Assembly (NCBI GenBank): GCA_012033495.1
Contig: JAAUQT010000011.1
Location: forward strand, 1 to 52,931
DNA: 52,931 bases
From: Cyanobacteria bacterium RM1_2_2
Lineage (GTDB): Bacteria; Cyanobacteriota; Cyanobacteriia; Elainellales; Elainellaceae
Direction: 5' to 3'
The notes beneath the pieces are model-generated. The model was not told the origin of the DNA. It worked only from the letters and a program-made list of their open reading frames with translations, and did not search any database. Position numbers and translations under genes: made by a program. Shown here piece by piece: positions 15,271-27,200 of the stretch (its first letter is position 1; every line of letters starts with the position of its first letter).

Positions 15271-18200
15271 CGATGGATCGATGCAGTTGATCGGTAACGA
15301 TATTGCAACGCTGGTGGGTCGCGGGGCTGATACGCCTGACCTGAGCGATGATGTGGGGCTGCGGCTCAGCGATGCTGATTTCACGCTGGATTTGGCAGCA
15401 GATAAATCCTACAGCTACGAACTAGAGAACGCCAACCTGGAAGTTGTGGGCATCAGTGGACTCACGCTGTCGGCACAATCGATTGGCGCAACAGGTGGCA
15501 GCACAAGCAATCGATTTGATCTGACGCTGGACAACGCCGATCTGAGCTTGGGCAATTTGGTCAGCTTGAAGGGCGCTAACTTTGTGTTCAGCGCTAAGAA
15601 AACGTCAACAGGTAACGAAATTTCCTTAACCGGAGAAAAAATTACGACCTTTATTGGCTACGGTTCTGAGACGCCCGATACCAGCGATGATGTGGGTCTA
15701 GAAATCAGCAATGCTGATCTGGAAGTGCTGATCAAGCCCGACAAGACCTATTCCTACAGCTTCCTCAATGGCAATGTGGCAACACGCGGACTGGACAGCG
15801 TTCTGACGCTGGCGGCTCAGCAGGTCAATCTAACTGGCGACCAAACCGGCGCGACTCTGACTACGGGCAAGTTTAATCTTGGACTAGGATCTGTGGCGCG
15901 AGTGGATGGTGATGCCCTCACTTTCTCAGTGAAGCAGACCGCAGAAGGAAAGGCAGTCACATTCAGCGGGGCTGGACTAAACGGACTGTTGGGCTACGGT
16001 GCAGATACGACAACGACAACCGATGATGTGGGTTTGTCGATCACAAATGCTGGACTCACTGTTGATCTCAAGGCCGATAAGACCTACGGCTACTCGTTGA
16101 AGGATGCTAACGTTGCAGTCGTTGGTGTGAATGGTCTGACGCTGAGTGCTTCTAATATCACCGCTTCAGGCGACCAGACTCAAACCAACCTAACGCTGGG
16201 CAACTTTGAGCTTGGTGTAGGTGGTGTAGCCCATCTCAGCGGTAACGCGCTCAGCTTCAATGCAGTCCAAACAGCCGATGGCAAAGAGATTACATTCGGC
16301 GGCAGCAATATTGCGGCAATGGTGGGCTATGGTGCAGATACGACAACAACCAGTGATGACATTGGTATATCGATCCAGAACGCCAATCTGGAAGTAGCGC
16401 TGAATGCTGATAAGACCTACCGCTATGGATTGTACGATGCTCAGGCTAGCGTTTTGGGCATCAACGGGCTAACGCTGGCGGCAGAGAGCGTTACTGCGAT
16501 CGGCGATCAATCTAACACAACCCTGTCTCTGCAAAACTATGCGCTGGGAGTAGGCGGACTGGTCAGCCTGACAGGCAGCACGCTCGACTTCTCGGCCCAG
16601 CAGACACCAGATGGCAAGACAGTCAATTTCTCAGCGACCAATGTCTCTGCGTTTGTCGGCAAAGGAGCCGATACGCCCACTAGCAGCGACGATGTGGGGC
16701 TGGGCATCAGCGGTGCTGGATTGACTTTAGGAATTGAAGCTAATCGCACCTACAGCTACACGCTGACCGCAGATGCACTTCAGATGCGCGGTCTGGAAGA
16801 GGTCACACTAAATGCTGAGAACATTACAGCAATGGGGGATGGTTCCAGCACAAGAGTGACGCTGGGCAATTTTGCGCTGGGGCTGGGTGACACCATTGCG
16901 CTAGGTGGTTCTGGCTTGCGCTACGAGGCAAACGCTGCTGGCTTGAAACTAGGTGCGACTGATGCATTTGCGTTTGTCGGTACAGGCTACGGCACCAGTG
17001 AGGCAATTGGCATTAGCCTCAGTGATCTGGATCTAGGCATGGTGCTGTACCAAGGTGCAAATGGCAGCACTTACGCTTTGCAGGCATCGGGCGCGGCAGC
17101 ACTGCTGGGCGGCTCGGCGGATCTACAGCTCACGGCAGACAATCTCAGCCTGTCGGTAAACCGGACTGGGCGAGCCGTCAGTGAAACCATCATATTGCCA
17201 AACAACCAGTCTGTTGGCATCAACTCCAGCGCGGCTGAAGGCAACCTCACTCGTCTGGCAGGCTCTGCTGACCTGAGCGTGGCTGGATTTGCGACCGCCA
17301 GCGGCGAGTTCTTCTTTGAGCAGAACGTGGTGTCTGGCGCAGATAGCGATCAAACGACGCTGTTGATTGGCGCAACTGATGTGAATGCCTTTGTAGGTAA
17401 TGGTGCAACTGGACTGCGAGTCAGCAACGGCAAACTGGGGCTGGTAGTTGAGCGCAGCAGCGGTGTTTCCAAATATGCGATGAACGCTAGCGGGGCGGCT
17501 TCGCTGCTGGGTGTGAGTGGTGTGACGCTTGCAGGTGATGTGGCGCTGCAAGTCAACCGCATGGGGGCAGTCGATCGGCTGATTGCCACGCCAAATGGCT
17601 CGGTAGCAGTTGTGTTCGCTCCTGAGCAGAATAATCTGACGCAGGCTGTTGGTGATCTCAATCTGGGTATTGACGGCTTTGCAGATCTGTCTGGCAACTT
17701 CAATATCCAGAAAACCCCAGACACCTTGCGAATCGGCGCAACCGATGTCTCGGCCTTTGTGGGTGCAGCGGGCAGCGGTCTTCAGGTCAACGATGCTAAT
17801 CTGGGTCTGATCGTAGAAACCGATCGCCAGAATGCCTATGCGCTGATCGCTAACGGCAACGCCAGCCTGATCGGAATCAGTGGTATCACAATGAATGCTG
17901 ATGTGTCGGTCGCAGTGAATCGAACTGGTAGCGCAGTAAGTGAGTCAATTGATACGCCAGCAGGTACAGTTGCGATCCAGTTTGGAGACGGCACAAATAT
18001 CACCCAGGTGCGCGGTACAGCAGCGCTGGATGTAGCCGGATTCGCGGCAGTAAACGGCAGCATCTTTGTCGAGAAAACGCCCAACGCTCTGCAAATTGGC
18101 ATCACCGACGCGAATGCCTTTGTCGGGTCGGGCTACGGCACAGGCAGCGCAGCCGGACTGGAGCTACGCGACGCTAGACTCGGTCTGATTGTAGACACAG

Positions 18201-21200
18201 CAACCAAGGGCTATGCCTTGATGGGTCAGGGTGATGCTGGATTGGTCGGCATCACAGGACTATCGATTAGCGGCGAAGATGTCACGGTTGCAGTGAACCG
18301 CATGGGACGAGCGGTGCAGCAAACGCTGTCCACTCCGTCTGGCGATGTGGTAGTTGAATTCCAGAACGGCGATAACGTTACGAAACTCAGCGGCAAGGCG
18401 GCAATTGATGTCGCTGGCATTGTGCAGGCATCCGGTCAAATTGGCGTTTATAAAGATGCAGGTAAACTGCTGGTCGGCTTGGCTGATGTCGATGCCTTTG
18501 TGGGTGCGGGCGGCGGCACGGACGCGAAGTCTGGTATCGAAATCTTTGACGGTGCGCTGGGTCTGGTAGTAACGCCGGAACGTAAGTACGCCCTGATCGC
18601 TAGCGGCAATGCGGCTCTAGTTGGGGTGGAAGGGCTGAGCATGAGCGCCACCAGCATGGCGGTGCGGATCAACGAAACTGGCGCGGTTGTTGACGAAACG
18701 ATTGCCCTCAGCGGCGGCGGTTCGGTCACGGTCAACTTCAACGAATCCCAGAAGAACCAGAAGCGGGTCGAGGGCGTGGCAGCCTTTAACGCCATGGATG
18801 CGGTCGCGTTCGGCGGCGAATTCTCGCTTGAGTGGTTCCAGGGACAGACACCCGGTGCAACAGGACTGACGAGCAATGTCAACAACCAGAATCTGACGCT
18901 GACTCAGCACCAGACCAACCTCACAGAAGCTCTGTACCAAGATCTGAAGCAGCAGTTTGCCGCTAAGAAAGCTGAGCTAGAAGCCCGCAACGACACGGTG
19001 ATGGCAATCAACGCCACGGTGGATGGGTTCGCCTTCAACGAAGATACAGTCGATGTAACGCGCAATCGCTTGATTCTGACCCAACCGCACGGACTGGTAG
19101 AAGGACAGAAGATTGTCTACAGCGCGAACGGCGGTGCAGCAATTGGCGGATTGACCGAGGGACAGGAATACTATGTCCGCGTGATCGATGCCCAGACCGT
19201 TGAACTGGCAGAATCTCTGGGCGGTACAGCCGTTGATCTGACCAGCGCGGGCAGCGGCAATCATCAGCTACGGCGCATCATGGAGTTCGGCGCGACCAAC
19301 GAAATTCGTGTCGATATCGAAGCCGAAACGATTCGCTTCCAGCAGCCGCACGGTCTGACAGACGGCATGATGGTGCAGTACGAGTCTGGCAGCAACCAGC
19401 CCATTGGTGGTTTGACCAACAACAGCCGCTACATCGTTATGCGGATCGATGACCAAACCATTCAGTTAAAACCGCTGAACGGAGACCAGCCGATTAATCT
19501 GACTTCCGACAGCTTCGGTGAGCATTCACTACGCCCGGTGACAACCGTGACGGATGTTGTGATCAGCGACAGGATTGTCACCGAAGGTCTGGAAGGCAGC
19601 GTTGATGTTGCGACGAACATTATTGATTTTGGTCGTCCTCACGGGCTGAGATCAGGCGATCGAATCCAGTACTATCGACCGATTGGGCAGGCTACAGCGG
19701 CAATTGGCGGGACGCTAGACGCACTTTTGCAGACCAACAAGCCAGATGTTTATGTTTACACCGTCAGCGTCGTTAGTCCAACCGAGATTCGATTAGAGAA
19801 TGAGCAGAAGCGCAAGCCTCTGTATATGTCTCCTGGACAAGTATTTGATAAGACTGTTGATCTGACCAGCACAGGCAGCGGGCTGCAAGTGTTTACACTG
19901 GTCGAACTGGCGAATGGTGGACGTAATCTCAGCTTCCACGATCGAGCAATTATCGATATTGAGACCGACCAGACAGGCAGACGAACCATCCTAGATCTGG
20001 ACTATGCGCATGGATTAAAGACAGGACAGGCTGTGATGATTCAGCTTGATCCGAGTGCAGCTTATCCGGAATCGCCAATCGTAGGGTTAAACGCTCAAAG
20101 TTATGTTGCAGATCCACAGGTTTACAAGCCGGATCAGCAGTACATTTACTACGTCAAGGTTGTGGATGGCGATGAGTTGCAATTCGCTGAAACCCCCAAA
20201 GATTTAGAAGAGGGGCGTTTCATCCAGCTTGCCAAAAACAACAATGGCTCTCGCTTCCGAATCATGCCGACCTGGACAATTGGCGGCACGATGACCTACA
20301 CCGAGGAGGTCAGGACAGAGACGACTCGAACTGTCATTGGCAACCCGATCTCGCTGGTGCCCACCAACCGGATCACAGTTAACACCCAGACCGAAGAGCT
20401 AATTCTGCCAGCTCCCACTGATTTGAAAGTTGGCGAAACCGTGCAGTATCGCACCAATACTACGGTAATCGGTGGACTAGAGAACAACGGCATCTACACG
20501 GTTAAGCAGGTGGCGGGTCGAGCGCTTCAGCTTGCAGATCAGAACGGCAATATTGTGAACCTGACTGCTGCGGGCGGCGAAGGCGTTCACCAGTTCATTC
20601 AGACTGGCGTTAACTTTGATATTTACAAAGACACGGCTCAGCAGCGGCGCGATGCGGCTGTAGCTCTGGCTCAGCGCCTCAGCAACGAGTTGGGTGTGAC
20701 GGTGAATTTGACGGCTGGTACGGCAACCGATAGCCTTGACCCGAACGCCCAGTCCGCAGCGGTAGAAGCAGGACGGCGGGTGACGGTGCGCGATATCAGC
20801 GTCCAGTACGACGAGCAGCAGCTAGAAACCACCAAACTGCTGGCGGGCCTCACCAACGCCTATGCCTTCATGGGTACAGGCTTCGGCACCGACAACGAGA
20901 CGGGCATCAAGATTACCGACACCGATCTGGGGCTGGCTCTGTTCAAGACAATTGACTACAGGCAGTCGATTGATCAGCAGGCTACGATGACCTACGCTCT
21001 CACAGGCAGCGGTGCGGCGGAGTTAGTCGGCGTTTCGGGTGTTGAGCTGAACGGCACGGTTGAGGTGCAAATCAACCGCACTCGGTCGCTGGTGAATGAA
21101 ACCATTACGACACCGGGCAAGCAGATCGACCTGGTATTTGACAACCCGGCTGATATCACGCGCGTCAAGGGTACCGCCGACCTGAACATTGCCAACACGC

Positions 21201-24200
21201 TGGCCCTAAGCGGCAACTTCAGCATTGATCAGGTCAGCACCACGGTTAACAATGTCACCTCATCGCGGCTGCTGATTGGCGCAACAGATGTGACTGCCTT
21301 TGTGGGGACGGGCTACCAGAGCGCTAATGAACTCGGCGTTGTGCTGAAAGACGGCAGCCTGGGCATGGTGCTAGAGCGGTCGGGCAGCGAAGCGGCGAAA
21401 TACGCGCTGCAAATCGGCGGTGATGTAGAACTTAAGGGCATTCCTGGTTTCAGCCTGGAGGGTCAGATGCTGGCGCGGATCAACCGCACGGGCGGTGAGG
21501 TCGATGAAACCTTGACGGTGGGCGGTCAGACCATGACGCTGGGCTTCACGGCAGCAGAAGCCAACTTGACCCGTGTTGAGGGCGCGGCTCGCCTCACGGC
21601 TGGCAACGTGCTGGATATCTCTGGCGAATTTGTGGTGACGCTAGGCGATATTCAAGCCAACAATCAGCGCCCGATTGAAATTGACGCGCAGAATATCGCG
21701 ACCTTTGTTGGTGTCGGCAAAGATACGCCTGATCCCAGCGACGATGTTGGCGCTAGCCTGACAAATGCAGAATTTAATTTGAAATTGGGTGCAGATAACA
21801 GCTATGAGTACTCACTCAAGAATGGTGATGCTGCCCTAGTTGGAATCGATCTCATAGACTTTTCCGGCAAGATCAACGCCTACGGCAACAAAGACAAGTT
21901 CAGCCTCAGCTTTGATGATCTGAGCCTCAGAATTGGCGACATGGGCCGACTCAGCGGTGATTTTGCGCTAGAAGTCGTGACTAAGGACGGTGAACGCACG
22001 ATTCAACTGAATGCAGCTAGCGCTTCTGCCTTCATTGGAGCCGGAGCTAGCACAGATACGGAAACTGACGATCGTGGTTTGAATCTGAAAAATGCCAAAA
22101 TCGGTCTGACGCTGAACCCTGGCGGCACCTACAGCTACACAATTGAGAACGCAGAAGTTGCACTGAAGGGAATCGATCTGTTTAAGTTCTCCGGTACGGT
22201 CAATGGCAATGGCAATCAGGACACGATCAGCGTGGAGCTAAACAATCTGGAACTCCAGCTTGCCGATTATGCCAAGGTCAAAGGTGACTTCACGTTCGAG
22301 ACAATTGACGACAATGGCCAAACGAAAATTCAGTTAGGTGGGCAGTCAGTCTCGGCGTTTGTCGGCATTGGAGCCAGCACAGCAGATCAAAGCGATGATG
22401 TAGGCATGAGTCTGGACGGCGCTGTGTTTGACCTGACGCTCAATCCCGACAATACCTACGAATACGATATCAAGAATGCTGCCGTATCGCTGGTTGGTCT
22501 CGATCTGTTCAACTTCTCCGGACAGGTTGATGCTCGCGGCAACCAGAATAATGTCAGCGTGACGTTGAGTGATTTGACGCTGGCAGTATCCAACTATGCC
22601 CGGATCAGCGGCGACTTCGGTCTGCAAATTTCCTCAGCCAACGGCAAGCAGATGATTGACCTGACTGCAACCAATGCAGCGGCGTTTGTCGGCACAGGCG
22701 CGAGCACGGTAACCACCGCCGACGATGTGGGGTTGAGCCTCAGCAATGTCAGCGCTGCCGTGCAGTTGCAAACCGGCCAAACCAGCAAGAGCAGCTATGC
22801 CTACAGCCTGTCGGGCGACGTGGCACTTGAGGGCGTGGCGGGTCTGACCTTGGGCGGGCAGGTTTCGGCGCAAGCCAACAAGACGGGGGCAGAAATTACG
22901 TTCAACGGCAACAGGATCGCGGCAGGCGTGAATCAGGTCAAGGGTATGGGGCTGACTCTGGGCGTAGCTGGACTAACGACCCTGAGCGGCGATCTGGCCT
23001 TCAACATCCGCGAATCGGATGGGGCAATTCTGGCGATTGGCAGCAATCTCGGAGCCACGGTCACTCTCGCAGACGGCATGGGCGGCAGTTTGAGCAACGG
23101 CAGTCTGGGTCTGGTGCTGCTGAAGGGTGGCGGCTATGCTCTGCAAGGCAGCGGTACAGCTAACGTCAGCCTGAACGGTCTAGAGTTCACGGGTCAGCTT
23201 GGCGTTGAGGTGAACCGCACAGGCAAAGTGATTGACGAAACGATTGTCGAAGGCAGCCAGTCGGTGCCGGTGCAGTTTGCTTCTGGTTCAACGGTGTCGC
23301 GCTTCAATGCCTCCAAGCTGGATGTGGTGATCACCGAAGCGCTGCGGGATGCGCTGCTGAGCGGGGCTGAGCAGTTGCTTGACATCAAAGAAAGCCTGGT
23401 GCCTAAGTACGACGACAAAGGCAACGTAACCTCGGAAAGCCTGCTCTCGAAGTCGTTGCCAGGAACGGATGCCACAATCGACAAGATCCTGGGTATCAGC
23501 CAGTACATGACCCTGGGTGACTCGATCAAGCAGTACCTCAACATAGTACCGACCGGGAACGAGCGACTCACCCTGCAAGGGCTGATCGGCAAACTCCGAA
23601 CTGACTGGCTGCCAACGCTGCCCGTGGCTAACGGACTCGACTTTGCAATCGGTAAAGATGGGCTATCGCTCTCCTACGCTGCTGACACTCGCTTCCAAAA
23701 AACGATCGGCATTGGTTTGACGGCAGATGCCTTACAGTATGGGCTAGAGCTAGAAGGCAATGCGCAGCTTAACCTGGGCGTGGATCTGGGGATCGACTTC
23801 AACCTGAACCTGGATTGGCGCACGGCTTCGGCAGACTTCAACCTGAATCGGCTCTCCTTCAACGCCACCGGCGGCGCCAACGATATTGTACTGGGCGCAT
23901 ACTTCGGGCCACTCGGTCTCAGTATTGGCTCTAACGATACAGGCAAAGAAAAGGGACGAGCTTCGCTGGGCTTCGGCGGCGCGATTTCCTACACCAACGG
24001 TAACTTCAACGTTCTTGCCAACAACAACCGGATTGATGTGATGCTGCCGGTCTATGCAACCTTAGCAGGCAACGACCTCTCAGCAGGTGCAACGCCAAAG
24101 GCTTACCTGGAAGGGCAGTTGTTCGGCGGCACAGGCGTACAGTTCCGGCAAGAAAACTTCGACAAGCTGCTCAACTTCCGCAACTTTGGCGTCGGCGATG

Positions 24201-27200
24201 TGTTGGTTATGTTCAAGGATGTCCTGAACTGGGCCCAGGAATACCGCGACTATGATTTCATGCAGACGGCGGTTCCGTTTGTGGATACGACGCTGGGCGA
24301 TGTCCTCGACTTCAGTACCGCCATTAGCGATGAGGTGTTCTCGAAGATTGACTTCTACAAGCCACGCATCGATCTGTTCTCTGGCTCAGGTGCATCGCTG
24401 AGCGGCGGCAACCTGACTGTGGCAGGCGCAAACTTCGACAGCAAGATGGCAGGCAAGTTTGTCACCGTCGGCGGTCAGGAATATCGTGTTCAGTCGGTGA
24501 TGAATGTCCAAACGCTGGTACTAGAAGGCGCGAACGGCATCAACCTCAGTGGTCAAGAGGTTGTAGTACATGAGAAGCGGCAGCTCCTGCGCACCTATCA
24601 GGAGCTATTCACAGCAATCAACAAATCTGGCATTCTGCCCACTGGTGTATCGCTGTCCTATGATCCGCTCAAGAACGAGATCGTGATTCCGTTCAGCTTC
24701 CAGAAGAATCTGCCGACGCTGGTAAATCAGCAGCTCAATCTGGGTCTGGATCTGGGCGATCTGTCCCTTTCAACCAATGCCAGAACGGCGATCAATGCAG
24801 GTGTGAATGGTCGGATGGATCTGGTGATCGACTTTGACGGCCCGACGGGTCGAGAAGGCATTAACCTCTATGTCGATAATGTTGAACTGAAAGGTAACGC
24901 CAGCCTGGAAATCAGCGATCTGGAAGTGGCAGCAAGCCTGGGCTTTATCGGCTTAACGGCGGGCGGTGCAGGTACGGGTTCAGGTGTGCGGGTGTCAGCC
25001 TCGGTAGCAACCGGACTCGATCGCGATCCCAACACCGTAACACTAGGCGACCGCCGCTTCAGCTTCAACGATTTGATGAGTGGCGAACTGCTCAACTCGT
25101 TCTACTTCAAGTTGGATGGCGACGCGCAGGCCAAGCTGAAAGGACTGAAGGTGAACGGCGGTTTTGGCGATATTTCGATTGCGCCGAATGCAGAACTGTC
25201 GGTCTACGTGCCGTCGCTGCTGGAGGTCAACAAGGGTGTACAAACTGTGAAACAGTCAGTGAGTACAGCCTTTGATTTGAATGCAGCGATTGCCAGCGGT
25301 CAGGTGAAGAAAGAAGGCATCGTGGTGGTGATGCCTGACATGGCTGATCTGCTCAGCCTCAAGAACCTCAGCTTCGAGATGGTGCTGGAGGGCATTGAGG
25401 CAGGCATCGACTTCATGCGTGAATCGTTCGACGATCAGCCGTTCTACAACACCCCAATTCCCATCATCAACCGTTCGCTCAGCGAAACCTTTACCTTCCT
25501 GGACGAACTGACCAACAAGCTGCAATCGACTGCCAGCAATCCGGCAGGCATGATCCAGGATGTCGAGCGCACGATCGAAAATGCTCTTGGCATTCAGGAT
25601 AACAACACGCTCGCAGCCGATCAGCAGAAGTTCTCGATTTATCTCAAAGACGGTGCCCTGAACATTCACCTGGGATGGGAAGCGCTGTTCTCTGATAAGT
25701 TCGAGTTCAATCTTGATCTGGAGACCATCAAGCAGCTATCGGGTAATTCAGGTGCGGCGGCTCTAGATGCCATCGATGCGCTGGCCGACCTCGGCGGCGG
25801 TGCCAATCTGACGCTAGAAGCGATCGCCAAGCTCAACTTTGACGTTGGGGTTGATTTGAACAGCCTGCTCAGCGGCGCACCCAAAACCTTCCTGCGCGAC
25901 TACGATGCGGCAACTGGCAAGGGCACACATGCTCAGGTTGGGGCACGTCTGCTAGGAACCAATCTCGATCTGAACTTCAAAGCTGGCCCAATCAACCTGG
26001 GTGTGAGCAACGGTACAGTCACGCTGGATGCCGATGGTAATGCCGCCACGAAGGACTATGCGGGTCTGCTGGTGGCGATTGACCAGAAGGCAGGCGCTCA
26101 AACCGACGACGGCCGGTTCTACATCGGTCAGGAAGCCATTAAAGATAACTTCCAGGCGAAGTTAACTGGCGGCTTTGATGTCAACCTGCCAGTGCGGTTG
26201 GAGATTGGCGGGGCTGACTTCAACCTCGCGCCGATCACCGTCAAGACGAATCCAGTCTACGGCGATCAGGGACTGGTGCAGCTCTTCAAGCACCTGGCTA
26301 ACGCGCCCGACAAGGGAGCCGCCGAGCCGCTGAAGATGACCTTCCCAGATATCCGCAATCAGTTCTCGATTCTGGGTGGCGACTTCTCGCTGATGGCGTT
26401 GATTAATGATCCGTCTTTCATTCTCGATAGCATCGACACCACAGTTGGGACGCTCCAGGATGTGATGAATTCCAACCTGGCGCAAGATATTCCGCTGATT
26501 GGCGACAAGCTGGGTGAGGCAGCTTCCTTCCTGCGCGACATCCGTCAGGGAATTTTGGGTGATCTGCGTCAGAAACTCAGCGGCAACGGTAAGGCAGTCG
26601 AGCTAATCCGCGAAACTCTCTACGATGTGTTTGGCCCCAACCGGCTGAATATTTTGCTGGATACGAACAAAGACACCCGCATCAGCATAGAGGACGTTCA
26701 GATTGGCTGGTACGACAAGCTTGGCAACCTGATGCAGAACTGGACGATGGGCAGTTCGGTTCCAGTCGGGGCTGACGCAATCCAGTTTGATATGGATCTG
26801 GGCGGCAGACTGGTGGGCACCGGATTTGAACTGCCGCTCGACTTCAGCATTCCGGGCTTCAGCTTTGATGTGGATGGCGGTCTGGCGCTGGATCTGGGCT
26901 GGAAGTTTGACTTCGGCTTTGGCTTGAGCCTGCAAGATAGCTTCTACCTGTCTACAAATAAAGATGCTTCGTCAGAAATCCAGCTTGGCATCGCCGCCTA
27001 TCTGGACGGCAGCCCGGATGATCCGAATAAGATCACGCGATTCACGGGCGAAGGCGACCTGCTGTTCTTCAAAGCCAACATTCAGGACAACAATCCGGGT
27101 GGGAAGGCCAGCGGCATCTACGGCGGCTTGTCAATCGACCTGAAGGGCGACAGCAAGGGTCGGATGGCGGTCAACCGGATGTTGTCCAGCCAGCCGAAAG

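Larger units (their letters stand above)
9390..23270 (+). repeat. About 26 tandem copies of an uncharacterised ~100-residue beta-repeat
   Basis: Each unit reads roughly LSGxxLxFSA...K.V.L.A.N..AFVGxGADTPDxxDDVGLxISNAxL.L.L..D.TYSY.L...A.L.GV.GLTLSA. I count 26 recognisable AFVG-like cores from ARAFVGSRGS (about 9535) to AAAFVGTGAS (about 22677), plus a degenerate last one near 23055. Two subtypes alternate in blocks: one with an acidic DDVG loop after the core (possibly Ca-binding) and one with YGTxxxxG and an NRTGxxVDETI hairpin. The frame break at about 12522 falls in copy 9. I do not recognise a named Pfam family. Confidence 0.8.
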
